This document shows positions 50,265 to 60,176 of a DNA stretch of 64,000 bases, in pieces. Where the stretch lies: assembly GCF_023156195.1 (NCBI RefSeq), contig NZ_JAKUKA010000001.1:1-64000 (forward strand), given 5' to 3'. The position numbers were made by a program, and so were the translations under genes. Within the stretch, counting starts at the first letter, position 1, and each line of letters opens with the position of its first letter. This stretch comes from Chitinophaga sedimenti. GTDB taxonomy: Bacteria > Bacteroidota > Bacteroidia > Chitinophagales > Chitinophagaceae. The notes below the pieces were generated by a model. It had not been told where the DNA came from. It ran no database searches and saw only the letters and a program-made list of their open reading frames with translations.

Positions 50265-51362
50265 ATGATGACGAAAGAGCAGATAATTCACGCCCTGAGC
50301 CATGTTGAGGAGCCTGATCTGGGGAAAGACCTCGTGACGCTTAACATGGTGAAGGACATAGCAATAGATGGCGAAAAAGTAAGTTTCACGGTGGTGCTCA
50401 CAACGCCCGCCTGCCCGTTAAAGGACCTGATCCGTAACGCCTGTATCAATGCGGTAAAACACTTTGTAAATAAGGAAGCGATCGTAACCGTAAATATGAC
50501 CGCGAACGTTAATTCTACCCGTAAAGACGCCAGAACGGTACTGCCCGGAGTGAAAAACGTGATCATGGTAGCCTCCGGTAAAGGCGGCGTAGGTAAATCT
50601 ACGGTAGCGGCCAACCTGGCCATCGCACTTGGCGAAGGTGGCGCAGCCGTGGGACTGATGGACGCCGACATTTATGGCCCCTCCGTTCCCATCATGTTCG
50701 GCGCCCGCGGTGAACGCCCGATGATGGTGTCTGTGGATGGCGTAGGTAAAATCGCCCCCATGGAGAAGTTTGGTATCAAGTTTATGTCTATCGGCCTGCT
50801 GGTGGACGAAAAGCAAGCCATCGTATGGCGCGGCCCCATGCTGAGCAGCGCGTTACGCCAGTTCGTGACCGACGTACACTGGGGCGAGCTGGATTACCTG
50901 ATCATCGATATGCCTCCCGGTACCGGCGACGTGCAGCTGACGCTGGTACAGACCGTTCCCGTAACCGGCGCGGTGATCGTGACCACTCCGCAGGAAGTAG
51001 CCCTGGCAGATGCTAAAAAAGGTATCGCGATGTTCGCAAGTTCGGCCATTAACGTACCGGTGATCGGTTTGGTCGAGAACATGGCCTACTTCACGCCAAA
51101 AGAATTACCAGAGAACAAATATTACATTTTCGGTAAAGAAGGCGGTAAACGCCTGGCCAGTGAGCTGGATATCCCTTTCCTGGGACAAATTCCCCTGGTG
51201 CAGGGCATCCGCGAAGGCGGCGATTATGGTCAGCCCGCGATTATCGGCGACGATGAGGCTACCAAAAAGGCGTTCATCGACTTTGCCGGCGCTACTGCGC
51301 GCGGTATCGCGATGAGGAACGCCAACCTGGCGCCGACGAAGATCGTAGAAGTAATGGTGTAG
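50265..51362 (+). CDS. Mrp/ApbC-type iron-sulfur cluster carrier ATPase
   Basis: 365 residues, intact. The N-terminal DUF59/MIP18 domain (HVEEPDLGKDLVTLNMVKDI) precedes the P-loop ATPase with the deviant Walker A GKGGVGKSTVAANLA and switch IIDMPPGTGDVQL. Distributes Fe-S clusters to target proteins. It stands alone, followed by a dispersed repeat. Confidence 0.93.
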   Translation: MMTKEQIIHALSHVEEPDLGKDLVTLNMVKDIAIDGEKVSFTVVLTTPACPLKDLIRNACINAVKHFVNKEAIVTVNMTANVNSTRKDARTVLPGVKNVIMVASGKGGVGKSTVAANLAIALGEGGAAVGLMDADIYGPSVPIMFGARGERPMMVSVDGVGKIAPMEKFGIKFMSIGLLVDEKQAIVWRGPMLSSALRQFVTDVHWGELDYLIIDMPPGTGDVQLTLVQTVPVTGAVIVTTPQEVALADAKKGIAMFASSAINVPVIGLVENMAYFTPKELPENKYYIFGKEGGKRLASELDIPFLGQIPLVQGIREGGDYGQPAIIGDDEATKKAFIDFAGATARGIAMRNANLAPTKIVEVMV

Positions 51363-51383
51363 CAGCAAAAGGTTGTTCCCCGG

Positions 51384-51411
51384 CTGAAGTGTGCGACGCA
51401 ACGGCGGCTGA
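51384..51411 (+). repeat. dispersed repeat copy 4
   Basis: CTGAAGTGTGCGACGCAACG followed by GCGGCTGA, 21 bp after the mrp stop. Taken as the reference copy. Confidence 0.85.
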
Positions 51412-51517
51412 GGAAGGAAAAACAGCCGGGCTCATAATATTCACAATTGGGAGAGGTGTATATACCGTTCATTCATTTGATGCGGTGTATACACCTTTTT
51501 CTATAGACATTTGTACC

Positions 51518-52139
51518 ATGCACACACCCAAAAGATACCAGGAAACTGATTGGAACCTGATCGCCGGTTTTGTCAGGGAAAACAGCTTTGGCCTGCTCAT
51601 CAGCACGCTGGACGGCCGGCCGGTAGGCACACACCTGCCCCTGGAACTGCGCGAAAAAGAGCCGGGGAAATGGGTGCTTGAAGGTCACGTTTCCGCGGCC
51701 AACCCGCAAAAGCATACGTTTGCCAGCGGACAACCTTTCCTGGCGGTGTTCACCGCCGCTCATAGCTATATTTCCTCGTCCTGGTACGCGGAAGAGAAGA
51801 TACCTACCTGGAATTACATAGCTGTGCACATTTATGGATCGCTTCATATCCAAAGTGAAGACCAGATGCGTCATTCGCTCGAACGCCTGATGGATACCCA
51901 CGAGGCTGCCTCCCGATGTCCAGTGCATATAAACGATATTACCCCGAAGAACTTCGCAAAAACATGAAAGGCATTGTGGGCTTTGAACTGAGCGTAGACG
52001 GGTGCAAAGCACCTTTAAACTGAGTCAGAACCGCCACGATGACGACTATTTCTCCGTCATCACCCACCTGAAGGCCAGGGGCGATGAGGATTCGCGCCGT
52101 ATTGCAGAAGAGATGGAGAAGCGCAGGCCGCATTCCTAA
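51518..52139 (+). CDS. PaiB-like FMN-binding protein
   Basis: About 208 residues from MHTPKRYQETDWNLIAGFV. Split-barrel flavin-binding fold with LPLELREKEPGKWVLEGHVS and SSWYAEEKIPTWNYIAVHI, the PaiB hallmarks; in Bacillus PaiB relates to protease and sporulation control, elsewhere the role is unknown. Breaks near 51910 and near 51995 (G-run). The C-terminus restores to ELRKNMKGIVGFELSVDG and FKLSQNRHDDDYFSVI. Confidence 0.85.
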
Positions 52140-52170
52140 AAGATAATTAAGCCAGCATTGGGCCTTTACC

Positions 52171-52196
52171 CGGCCGCCGTCGCGTCGCACACTTCG
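52171..52196 (-). repeat. dispersed repeat copy 5
   Basis: GCCGCCGTCGCGTCGCACACTTC on the plus strand is the reverse of the reference repeat with one difference. As at 9011, an 11-bp-period array follows directly. Confidence 0.85.
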
Positions 52197-52202
52197 GCGG
52201 CA

Positions 52203-52338
52203 GCAACCTTGCTGTGCCCATTATGCAACCTTGCTCCCTCCTTCGTTAATCCTTCGTTGATCCTACGTTGATATTTCGTTCAACTTAGGTTCACGAACCT
52301 TGGTTGAACCTAGGATGAACCTAGGATGAACGAAGAAT
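52203..52338. repeat. degenerate tandem array with 11-bp period (array C)
   Basis: GCAACCTTGCT at 52203 and 52225 is 22 bp apart. GTT recurs at 52245, 52256, 52267, 52278 and 52289, and GAAC at 52295, 52306, 52317 and 52328, all exactly 11 bp apart. The two halves are roughly inverse of each other (TTCGTTGATCCTA against TAGGATGAACGAA). Confidence 0.8.
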
Positions 52339-52365
52339 GCTTATTGGATGCAGCCATAAAACAAA

Positions 52366-52390
52366 CAGGCCGGCACAAATGGCCGGCCTG
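52366..52390 (-). terminator. terminator of the oxidoreductase operon
   Basis: A perfect 9-bp stem (CAGGCCGGC / GCCGGCCTG). Confidence 0.75.
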
Positions 52391-52415
52391 CGTTCAGTCT
52401 TCAAGGACGTGGCTT

Positions 52416-53781
52416 TTACAGGGTAAAGGCTTTTCCGCCCACCATCACTTCCTGTTTCGCTTCGTCAAAAGTGGCCTTCATACCGGTACGGTAAGCGGCG
52501 TTGCCCATGATGAGCGCGATGGAGTGGGAGTATGCCGCTTCAATCGGCGCATTGGTTTCTTTGCGGTCGCGTACCGACTGCATCCAGTTGCGCATGTGGG
52601 CGTAGGTGGTAGGATCGCCGCCGGTATTGGCAGAGGTGGCAACGCCCCCTGCCGCTTCGGAGAGCGTAAGGTTAGGCAGCAGGTTTGCATGCATGCCCAT
52701 GGCCTTCGCTTCGCTTTCGGTCATACCGCCGGTGGAAGATATCTTGTTGGTGCTCATGTCGATCATGCCACCATTAGAATAGTACAGTTCTTTGGTACCG
52801 CCTGCCGAGTTGTGGAAACGGGAGCTGTAAGCCACCTGGAAACCGGTTCCGGGGTCGTTTGCCGGACCATAGTCAAACACCGCGGTGAGCGTATCCGGGT
52901 TGGTACGGCCGTCTTTCCACTGGTAAATACCGCCATTGGCTACCGCGCTGCGCGGATGTTTGAGACCGGAGAACCAATGTACGGTATCGATCTGGTGGGT
53001 CATCCACTGGCCGAAGATGCCGGAGGAATAAGGCCAGAACAGGCGGTACTCCGGTATTTGCGCGGGTCCCATTTGTCTTTCGGACGACCAGCCAGGAAGC
53101 GGTTCCAGTCCACATCCGATTCGCGGATGTCTTTAACGAGGCCGGGACGGCGCCAGCGGCCGGGCTGGTTTACGTTCCAGGTCATTTCCACCATGGTGAT
53201 ATTACCGAATTTGCCTTCTTTGATAAAGTTGGCGGCGGCATGGTAGCTGGCGCCACTACGGCGCTGCGTACCTACCTGGAAAATCTTTTTTGAATCTTTT
53301 ACCGCCTTCAGGGCCGAGCGTGCGTCAGACATGGTTTCGGCAAAAGGCTTCTCGCAATACACATCGCAATTGGCTTTAACGGCCTCGATGGTGTGGTACG
53401 CGTGCTGGAAGTCGGCCGTAGCGATGATTACCGCGTCGATGTCCTTGTTACGGTACAACTCATCATTATTCATATAGGCAGCCACATCGTGGCCCAGCTT
53501 GCCAGACAGCATCCGTTTGCCATCCTCGCGGCGGCGGTTCCAGATGTCGGACAGGGCAATAATATCGAAGTTCAGTTTCGGCGGTTGGCGAGGAAAGTAG
53601 GCATCAGTGCTTCGCGGAATCGGTCGGAATAGCCGACAACGCCCACGTTTACACGATCGTTGGCGCCCATGATGCGGGCGTAGCTGCTGGCGGGAAGGCC
53701 CATGGCGCTGATAGCGACTCCCGCGCCGCCCATAACCGACTGTTTCAGAAAAGCACGGCGGGATTTAGAAGATTGCGTCAT
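52416..53781 (-). CDS. Tat-exported Gfo/Idh/MocA-family oxidoreductase
   Basis: About 454 residues. The N-terminus has a twin-arginine signal (SRRAFLKQSVMGGAGVAIS). The NAD-binding domain includes VNVGVVGYSDRF, AVIIATADFQH and the family motif YCEKPFAETM. The C-terminal domain is that of secreted Bacteroidota oxidoreductases that act on sugars or glycoside derivatives. Breaks near 53575 and at 53050-53054 (TACCTGGAG read as TACCGGAG). Its start lies 5 bp after the isomerase stop, so the two form an operon. Confidence 0.87.
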
Positions 53782-53786
53782 ACGTT

Positions 53787-54646
53787 CTAAGGTTTTATTT
53801 GATAAGCTTGATTTAACTGATTAACGAGATACTGGCGGGCAGCTAAAGCCTGCGCCGGCATGTCTTTCCACCGGCATTCGAGGCTGATACCCCCTTTATA
53901 TTTGATTTGTTTTAAGGCTTTAAAGTAGGGGAGGAAGTCCTCGTTATGTGTGCCCGGTACGGCACGGCCCTCGCGTTCGGCAATATGACAGTGTACACGT
54001 TTTTGCCTGCCTCGATCAACACCGAGGCCGGTTCATGTTCCATCAGCATGTGGTACATGTCGGCAGTCAGCTTAAAGTTCGGGTGATTGATGCGGTTGGT
54101 CAGTTCGTTGGCAAAAGAAAGCGTGGTAATAAAATTATCCTCGGTTTGATTTAAACTTTCCATGGCAATGGTAATCTTGTACTTTTTCGCCACCTCCGCC
54201 ATCTTGCGGCCAATGTATACAAACTCCTCGATCGCCTTGTCGCGGCTATAGCCGTCCGGCAGCCTGCGGGAACCGGAACTGCCCAGCACAATGATGTTCA
54301 GTCCCGCTTTTTGGGCCCGGCTGAAAACGGTATCCACATAACCCACTACCCAGGCCTCGTTTACGTGGGGGCCTATCAACATAATAGAAGGAGGAAGAAA
54401 AGAATTAGCCACGAATACCGGGCGCTTCGTCTTCTTCAGCTTCTTCAGGTTTTGTTGAAAAATATCCTCCGACACATGGAACATCTTCCGGGTATTTTCT
54501 TCAATATAGTCGTAACCGGTAGCGGTCAGGAGACTGTCGGCATCAATCGAAGTGTTAATGCCGATACGTACGGGCAACTTTTGTGCATTCGATTGCACAG
54601 CGGCGCCTAAAATCAGGACAAAGAGTAGACAGAGTCGTTTTTTCAT
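53787..54646 (-). CDS. secreted sugar-phosphate isomerase/epimerase-like TIM-barrel protein
   Basis: About 287 residues with signal peptide (MKKRLCLLFVLILGAAVQSNA). TIM barrel of the AP-endonuclease-2 family: IGRKMAEVAKKYKITIAMES, FKLTADMYHMLMEHEPASV, and after restoring a C near 53997, NVYHCHIAE and GGISLECRW supply the metal ligands. With the oxidoreductase it probably processes a periplasmic sugar acid or ketosugar; the substrate is unknown. Confidence 0.82.
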
Positions 54647-54784
54647 GAACGGGAATTAGTTTTTACCGGGGGAAAGGGAAAAATTAAGAACTAAAATCGG
54701 AAAATCAAAATTCCGGGTTTGGAAAAAATGCCGGAACTTTAAGTAGAGAGTTTTATCAACCGAATTTACCGTCAACTATTTCAC

Positions 54785-54792
54785 TAACTTTG
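54785..54792 (+). promoter_or_regulatory. -7 box of pyrF
   Basis: TAACTTTG, 20 bp before the ATG. Confidence 0.45.
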
Positions 54793-54812
54793 CGCCCCTA
54801 ATATCAATAATT

Positions 54813-55629
54813 ATGAACAGACAGGAACTGGTGAACTTAATCCGGGAACGGAAATCGTATTTGTGTGTAGGTCTTGATACCGATATCCACAAAATCCCCA
54901 AGCATTTGCTCTCCCACCCGGACCCGATCTTCGCCTTTAACAAAGCGATTATCGACGCCACAAAGGACCTGTGTGTGTCTTACAAGATAAATACCGCCTT
55001 TTATGAGTGCCGGGGAATCCGCGGCTGGGAAAGCCTCCAACGGACGGTAGAATACATTCCTAAAGGGATCTTCACCATTGCGGATGCAAAACGGGGCGAC
55101 ATCGGCAACACTTCCAGCTATTACGCGAAAACTTTCTTTGATACTTACCAGTTTGATTCTGTGACGGTTGCGCCTTATATGGGCCGCGACAGTGTAACCC
55201 CGTTCCTCGGTTTTTCCGAAAAATGGGCGATCGTGCTGGGACTTACTTCCAACGAAGGCAGCGGGACTTTCAGCAGCTGAAGCTGGAAGACGGCAGCTCC
55301 CTGTACGAGCAGGTAATGAGAACAACGGCCAGCTGGGGTTCACCGGACAATATGATGTTCGTGGTAGGCGCCACACAGGCTGATTCCATCGCGGCGATCC
55401 GCCAGATGTTGCCCGACCACTTTTTCCTGGTACCGGTGTAGGCGCCCAGGGTGGCAGTTTAAAAGAGATTTCTGAGAAAGGACTGAATAAAGACGTAGGT
55501 TTACTGGTAAATGCCAGCCGTGCGGTTATTTATGCCGGTAATGACGAGCGTTTCGCAGAAGATGCCCGTGATGCTGCAAAATTACTGCAGGCCGAAATGG
55601 CAGAATATCTGTCAGCCGTTCCAGCCTGA
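54813..55629 (+). CDS. pyrF: orotidine 5'-phosphate decarboxylase (long, PyrF type 2)
   Basis: About 273 residues. Makes UMP from OMP. The N-terminus [18 protein letters not shown] and catalytic [14 protein letters not shown] are diagnostic, and the C-terminal phosphate loop PGVGAQGGS is restored after two breaks (55260-55264 GCCGGG read as GCGGG, and 55433-55436 ACCGGG read as ACCGG). The length is that of the mycobacterial-type enzyme. Confidence 0.93.
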
Positions 55630-55676
55630 TAACTTATAATGTTTGATGAAGGCGCGCTTCCGAAAGGGGCGCGTTT

Positions 55677-56099
55677 TTATTTGAACTCGCCCTCTTTGAG
55701 CGTGTACCAGCGTTTCAGCTCGTACTCATAAACACCGGAAAGAATGGCGCTGTCGGTTCGCAGGAGCTGTACAGCCTGCAGGCTATCCCGGCAGTCGAGT
55801 ACGAACGCGCCTTTGCCGGCAACCGGTCCGGCCGCGAGCATGGAGCCGTTGGCCGACAGTTTTTGCATGCATTGCAGGTGCGCCTGTTGAATGCGATCAT
55901 TTTGCTCCCGTGATAAAGGCTGACGGGCGCCCGGTTTCAATAACACCAACCAACATTGCTTGTATTCCTTTTGTTCAGATGGAGACATTGTAAGGGAATG
56001 GCTGTCGGGATGAAGGGCTACCGAGGTGTGTGGGGGTATAATCGCCATGATCAGTACCATAAATAAAAATAAAACAAAAGCGGGTAGCAGTTTTACCAT
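55677..56099 (-). CDS. YCII-like domain protein with signal anchor
   Basis: 140 residues. One N-terminal hydrophobic segment (LLPAFVLFLFMVLIMAII), then a ferredoxin-like YCII domain (CWLVLLKPG, LQCMQKLSANGSMLAAGPV, FVLDCRDSLQAVQLLRTD). Function unknown. Confidence 0.75.
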   Translation of the reverse strand: MVKLLPAFVLFLFMVLIMAIIPPHTSVALHPDSHSLTMSPSEQKEYKQCWLVLLKPGARQPLSREQNDRIQQAHLQCMQKLSANGSMLAAGPVAGKGAFVLDCRDSLQAVQLLRTDSAILSGVYEYELKRWYTLKEGEFK

Positions 56100-56253
56100 T
56101 AGATTGACTTTTGGTTCCGTGGGACGAAGTTAGTCAAGTTCTCCATATTTGAGCGGCTTTGCGGCATAATTTAGTATATTGCTGATGGAGTGCCTGCGCT
56201 GAAATTACTTACAGTAAAGGCTTTTAGCCCGAATATATATTTAAACCAAATGT

Positions 56254-57432
56254 ATGCGTCAAGACCTGTTCCAATCGCCCGATTACTACCTGCTCGATGA
56301 TTTACTGACCGAAGAACATAAAATGGTGCGCGATGCAGTGCGGCAATGGGTAAAACAGGAGGTAAGCCCGGTAATAGAGGATTATTGCCAGCGTGCGGAG
56401 TTTCCGAAGCACCTGTTGCCCGGACTGGCCGCTGTTGGTTGCTTTGGCCCCACCATTCCTGCGGAATATGGCGGTGGCGGACTGGACCAGATAGCTTATG
56501 GACTGATGATGCAGGAGTTGGAGCGCGGCGACAGCGGTATCCGTTCAACCGCGTCCGTTCAGGGTTCGCTGGTGATGTATCCTATTTATACGTATGGCAG
56601 CGAGGAACAGAAGCGCAGGTTCCTTCCTAAATTAGCTTCAGGGGAGATGATGGGCTGTTTCGGCCTCACAGAACCCGATTTCGGTTCTAATCCCGCCGGC
56701 CTCTTAACCTACTTTGACGAAGACGGAGATGATATTATACTGAATGGCGCCAAAATGTGGATATCTAACGCGCCGTTCGCCGATATCGCGATCGTGTGGG
56801 CGAAAGACCCGGAGCGTAAAATCCGCGGCGTAATCGTGGAGCGCGGTATGGAAGGCTTTTCTACCCCCGAAACAAAAGGCAAGTGGAGTTTACGCGGCAG
56901 CGCCACCGGCGAGCTCGTACTGGACAACGTACGTATCCCCAAAAGCAATATCCTTCCCGGCGCACGCGGTTTAAAGGCGCCATTGTCGTGCCTGGATGCG
57001 GCGCGTTACGGTATTGCCTGGGGCGCTATTGGTGCGGCCATGGACTGTTACGATACCGCACTGCGTTATTCCCAGGAGCGCGTACAGTTCAATAAACCGA
57101 TCGGGGGTTTTCAGCTCGTGCAGAAGAAACTGGCCGAGATGATTACCGAAATCACGAAGGCGCAACTGATGAACTGGCGCCTGGCCGTATTAAAGAATGA
57201 AAACCGCGCTACGGCGGAACAAATATCCATGGCTAAACGCAATGCCTGCGACACCGCGCTGAAGGTAGCACACGATGCCCGGCAGATATTAGGCGCCATG
57301 GGCATTACCGGCGAGTACCCGGTGATGCGCCACATGATGAACCTCGAGAGTGTTGTTACCTACGAGGGTACCCACGAAATTCATTTACTCATTACCGGTA
57401 TGGACATTACCGGGCAGAATGCTTTCAAGTAA
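56254..57432 (+). CDS. gcdH: glutaryl-CoA dehydrogenase-like acyl-CoA dehydrogenase
   Basis: 392 residues, intact. FAD contacts in MMGCFGLTEPDFGSNP and KMWISNAPFADIAIVWA; the catalytic base glutamate is in VVTYEGTHEIHLLITGMDIT, and the C-terminus ends ITGQNAF as in GcdH. Oxidatively decarboxylates glutaryl-CoA to crotonyl-CoA in lysine and tryptophan breakdown. Confidence 0.9.
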   Translation: MRQDLFQSPDYYLLDDLLTEEHKMVRDAVRQWVKQEVSPVIEDYCQRAEFPKHLLPGLAAVGCFGPTIPAEYGGGGLDQIAYGLMMQELERGDSGIRSTASVQGSLVMYPIYTYGSEEQKRRFLPKLASGEMMGCFGLTEPDFGSNPAGLLTYFDEDGDDIILNGAKMWISNAPFADIAIVWAKDPERKIRGVIVERGMEGFSTPETKGKWSLRGSATGELVLDNVRIPKSNILPGARGLKAPLSCLDAARYGIAWGAIGAAMDCYDTALRYSQERVQFNKPIGGFQLVQKKLAEMITEITKAQLMNWRLAVLKNENRATAEQISMAKRNACDTALKVAHDARQILGAMGITGEYPVMRHMMNLESVVTYEGTHEIHLLITGMDITGQNAFK

Positions 57433-57436
57433 ACCA

Positions 57437-58426
57437 ATGCACCGCTTTAGTTTTTTCTTTTTCTTTTCCATGTTGATGATGAATGCCACCCATAGCCAAC
57501 GCCTCGTTGCTTTCGAAGGGCAGGCGCAGGGAACGTATTACATCGTAAAATACCTGTCGGACGATACTGCCACGCTGCAACCCGCCGTGGAACAGTTGTT
57601 CACGGACATCGATCATTCGCTCTCACTCTGGGATCCTCATTCGTTGATCAACCAGTTTAATAACAACGACCGCGGCGTACCGATGGACGCGCACATGCGT
57701 TACGTACTGGAAAAGTCGCTGGCCGTAAGCGCGCAAACAAATGGCGCGTTCGATATCACGGTGAAACCATTGGTCGATTTGTGGGGCTTCGGCGTCGTGC
57801 GTCACCAGCGTAAACCCACGACGGACAGTATCCGCAAAGCCCTGCGGGTAACCGGTTACAAACTGCTGCAATTAAAAGGCGACTCCCTGCTAAAGCGGAA
57901 GCCTGGCGTGCAGATCGACTGCAACGGCGTAGCACAGGGGTATACCACAGATTGTGTGGCCCGGCTGCTGGAGCAGCGCGGCATTCAACATTACCTGGTA
58001 GACGTGGGCGGTGAGCTGCGCGCTAAAGGTGTAAACGCCAAAGGAAAGCCGTGGAGCGTAGGCGTGGAGCGCCCCTCCGGTAATACTTCATTACCCGCAC
58101 AATCGCTGGTATACCTGAAAAATAATGCGGTAGCAACGAGCGGCAACTACCGCCGCTTTTTCGATGAAGGCAAAACGCGTTATGCACATACAATCAATCC
58201 GCAAACAGGTATTGCGCTGCATAGTAACGTGATCAGCGTTACAGTTGTGGCGGATGACTGCATTACCGCAGACGCCTTTGATAACGCGCTTATCTTATGG
58301 GGCCCGGTGAAAGGGCTGCAGTTCATCAGGCAGCACCCTGGGTTGCACCTGGCGGCTTGCTATATCTTTACGGATAAGGCAGGGAAAACGCAGGAGGTAT
58401 TTACGGAGGGTTTTTTTGATAAATAA
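57437..58426 (+). CDS. apbE: FAD:protein FMN transferase ApbE
   Basis: 329 residues from ATG 57437, 4 bp after gcdH, with signal peptide. Flavinylates Thr/Ser in periplasmic proteins. NGAFDITVKPLVDLWGFG, VQIDCNGVAQGYTTDCVA, VDVGGELRAKG and the metal site TADAFDNALIL are present. No NqrC or RnfG gene is in the window, so the target is elsewhere. Confidence 0.92.
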   Translation: MHRFSFFFFFSMLMMNATHSQRLVAFEGQAQGTYYIVKYLSDDTATLQPAVEQLFTDIDHSLSLWDPHSLINQFNNNDRGVPMDAHMRYVLEKSLAVSAQTNGAFDITVKPLVDLWGFGVVRHQRKPTTDSIRKALRVTGYKLLQLKGDSLLKRKPGVQIDCNGVAQGYTTDCVARLLEQRGIQHYLVDVGGELRAKGVNAKGKPWSVGVERPSGNTSLPAQSLVYLKNNAVATSGNYRRFFDEGKTRYAHTINPQTGIALHSNVISVTVVADDCITADAFDNALILWGPVKGLQFIRQHPGLHLAACYIFTDKAGKTQEVFTEGFFDK

Positions 58427-58463
58427 TGTGTCACACGTTTGCATACGCAGTACTCAAAAAATG

Positions 58464-58489
58464 AGGCCGCCCCTTTGCAGGAGCGGCCT
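58464..58489. terminator. terminator between apbE and the barrel gene
   Basis: AGGCCGC / GCGGCCT stem with a 12-base loop. Confidence 0.6.
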
Positions 58490-58543
58490 TCCGCCATTCT
58501 CACACTTTCACTATGGACATAATGTTTGTGTTCCCTATTCTCT

Positions 58544-59162
58544 TTAGTGCAGATGCACTTTAATACCAATGTTTCCCTGCAGCGTATTAAAGCTGCTGAT
58601 CTCGTTCATGTTATACGGTGCGTAGTTGTACTGCACACTCGCATTAAACATCACCGGAGAGTATTTGCCGAAAGGCACGTTGATACCCAGTTCCGGGCTT
58701 ACGAGAAACGACCATTTGTTCTCTTTTTCAACGAATTCGCCCCAGTATTTTTCGTAGTTCATATTGGCGGTACCGATACCCAGGCTACCATAAGGAATTA
58801 CCCTGGCACTGGCTTTCGCGAAATTGTATTGTGCTACGGCCTGTATCGGCAACACTTGTAAAGTGCGTTGCTGCACGGCCGAAATGTCTGAACCTTTGTC
58901 GTCATACACCATGCGTTCCGACTTTTCGTAGAAGTCGTTGAATCCAAATCCAAGGCTCAGGCTGAACTGATCGTTAAGCGAATAATTGATGCCTGCTTCA
59001 GCCACGGAAACTTGCTTTGCCTGCATAATCGCTTAACGAACCATTGGGCTGCGCAATGGAGTAGTTGAAGTTCACGGACAAGGGCGACCTGCTTTGCGCG
59101 GAGGCTTTATTAATACCGAAACCCGCAATGGCCAGCACTATGATAACTGCGATCTTTTTCAT
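58544..59162 (-). CDS. outer-membrane beta-barrel protein (OmpW/OmpA-N like)
   Basis: About 206 residues with signal peptide (MKKIAVIIVLAIAGFGINKASAQ, given here to the cleavage region). Alternating strands (INYSLNDQFSLSLGFGF, MFNASVQYNYAPYNM, GNIGIKVHLH) end in a C-terminal barrel strand. The frame breaks near 59005, most simply by GGCCTGGAAGC read as GGCTGAAGC. Function beyond a porin-like barrel is unknown. Confidence 0.75.
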
Positions 59163-59175
59163 CTTCAATCCTTTT

Positions 59176-59810
59176 TTAGTTGTTTGTTTGCAGGTATGCC
59201 GACTGGTCGAATACTGCTTTTACCATACTGTTGATATTATTACTGTTCCACACGCCGGAGCCGCGCAGCATGGCATTCCATACGGCGGTCAGTTGTTCTT
59301 TGCCGGTACCGTTTTTCAGGTCAAGCATATCGATGCTGACAGAACGTTCCTGGTTGCGGAACACGGTGTAATAAGAAGGCCAGTAGTAACCATAGCCAGG
59401 ATAACCCCAGTAACCTGCGTCCCAATAGCCAGCCCAGCCACTCCAGTAACCGGGTGTCCAGGCGGCGGAATAAGAGGTGTTATCGATACGGCTGAGGTTT
59501 ACTGCCAGATCGGGTTTGGATTCTTTGCTCACTGCCACGTAACCACGCGCTTCAAGCTGACTTTTTACGGACGCAATTAACTGTTGATCGTAAGTCGTCA
59601 ACTCTTTTTTGCACCGCTATTGCTGATTACTGCTACGGAGTCTACAATACTGAAGGTCGCGTAGGTACTGAAATTGATGGTGGAATCGTGATTGGTTACG
59701 TAGATCCTTGACTCTTCTTCAGTGAGATTGTCCAGCGGTTCTTTCCTGCAACTGGCCAGCAGAGCTGTTGCCAGTGCCGCCACACTCATAAACATGATTA
59801 CTCTTTTCAT
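59176..59810 (-). CDS. DUF4136 lipoprotein
   Basis: About 211 residues with lipobox LLASC. DUF4136 features: DSTINFSTYATFSIVDSV, VKSQLEARGYVAV, KPDLAVNLSRID, an aromatic glycine-rich loop (GYWGYPGYGYYWPSYY) and IDMLDLKNGTGKEQLTAVW. Break near 59603 (A-run one short). 14 bp upstream of the barrel gene on the same strand, probably one operon. Confidence 0.85.
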
Positions 59811-60176
59811 ATATCAGGCGTTTTTAAAAGTTTCCGATTCGGTTACTCTTTTCAAACGCTTTAGATAGCTGAATGTTACTTGAGTTTATTGCAGGAATGT
59901 TAAGGTGTTCCTAAAGTTTTGTTAAGGCCTTTAGTGGCTACATAGCCCGGTCGCAGGTATATTGTTGTTGGTGAGTAATTTCGCGACAGTGGTCGCTACA
60001 CATACTACGTACGTCCGGGCTATCTTATTGCAGAAGTCGGCCCCGAATATGCTAAGCGGCAAATCCCGGCCCGTCAACTTCAGGATGCAGCAAACTTTTG
60101 GGATGCATGGTGTATGCGGATTGTTTGGGGGAAGCTGCAAAAGAATAGAGCGGCACATGTACCGCCCCGCTATTAT

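Noticed and set aside
51389..51517. Upstream extension of the PaiB-like frame beginning MCDATAAEEG
   Set aside because: This is the dispersed repeat read in frame, not part of the protein; the family N-terminus starts at 51518.
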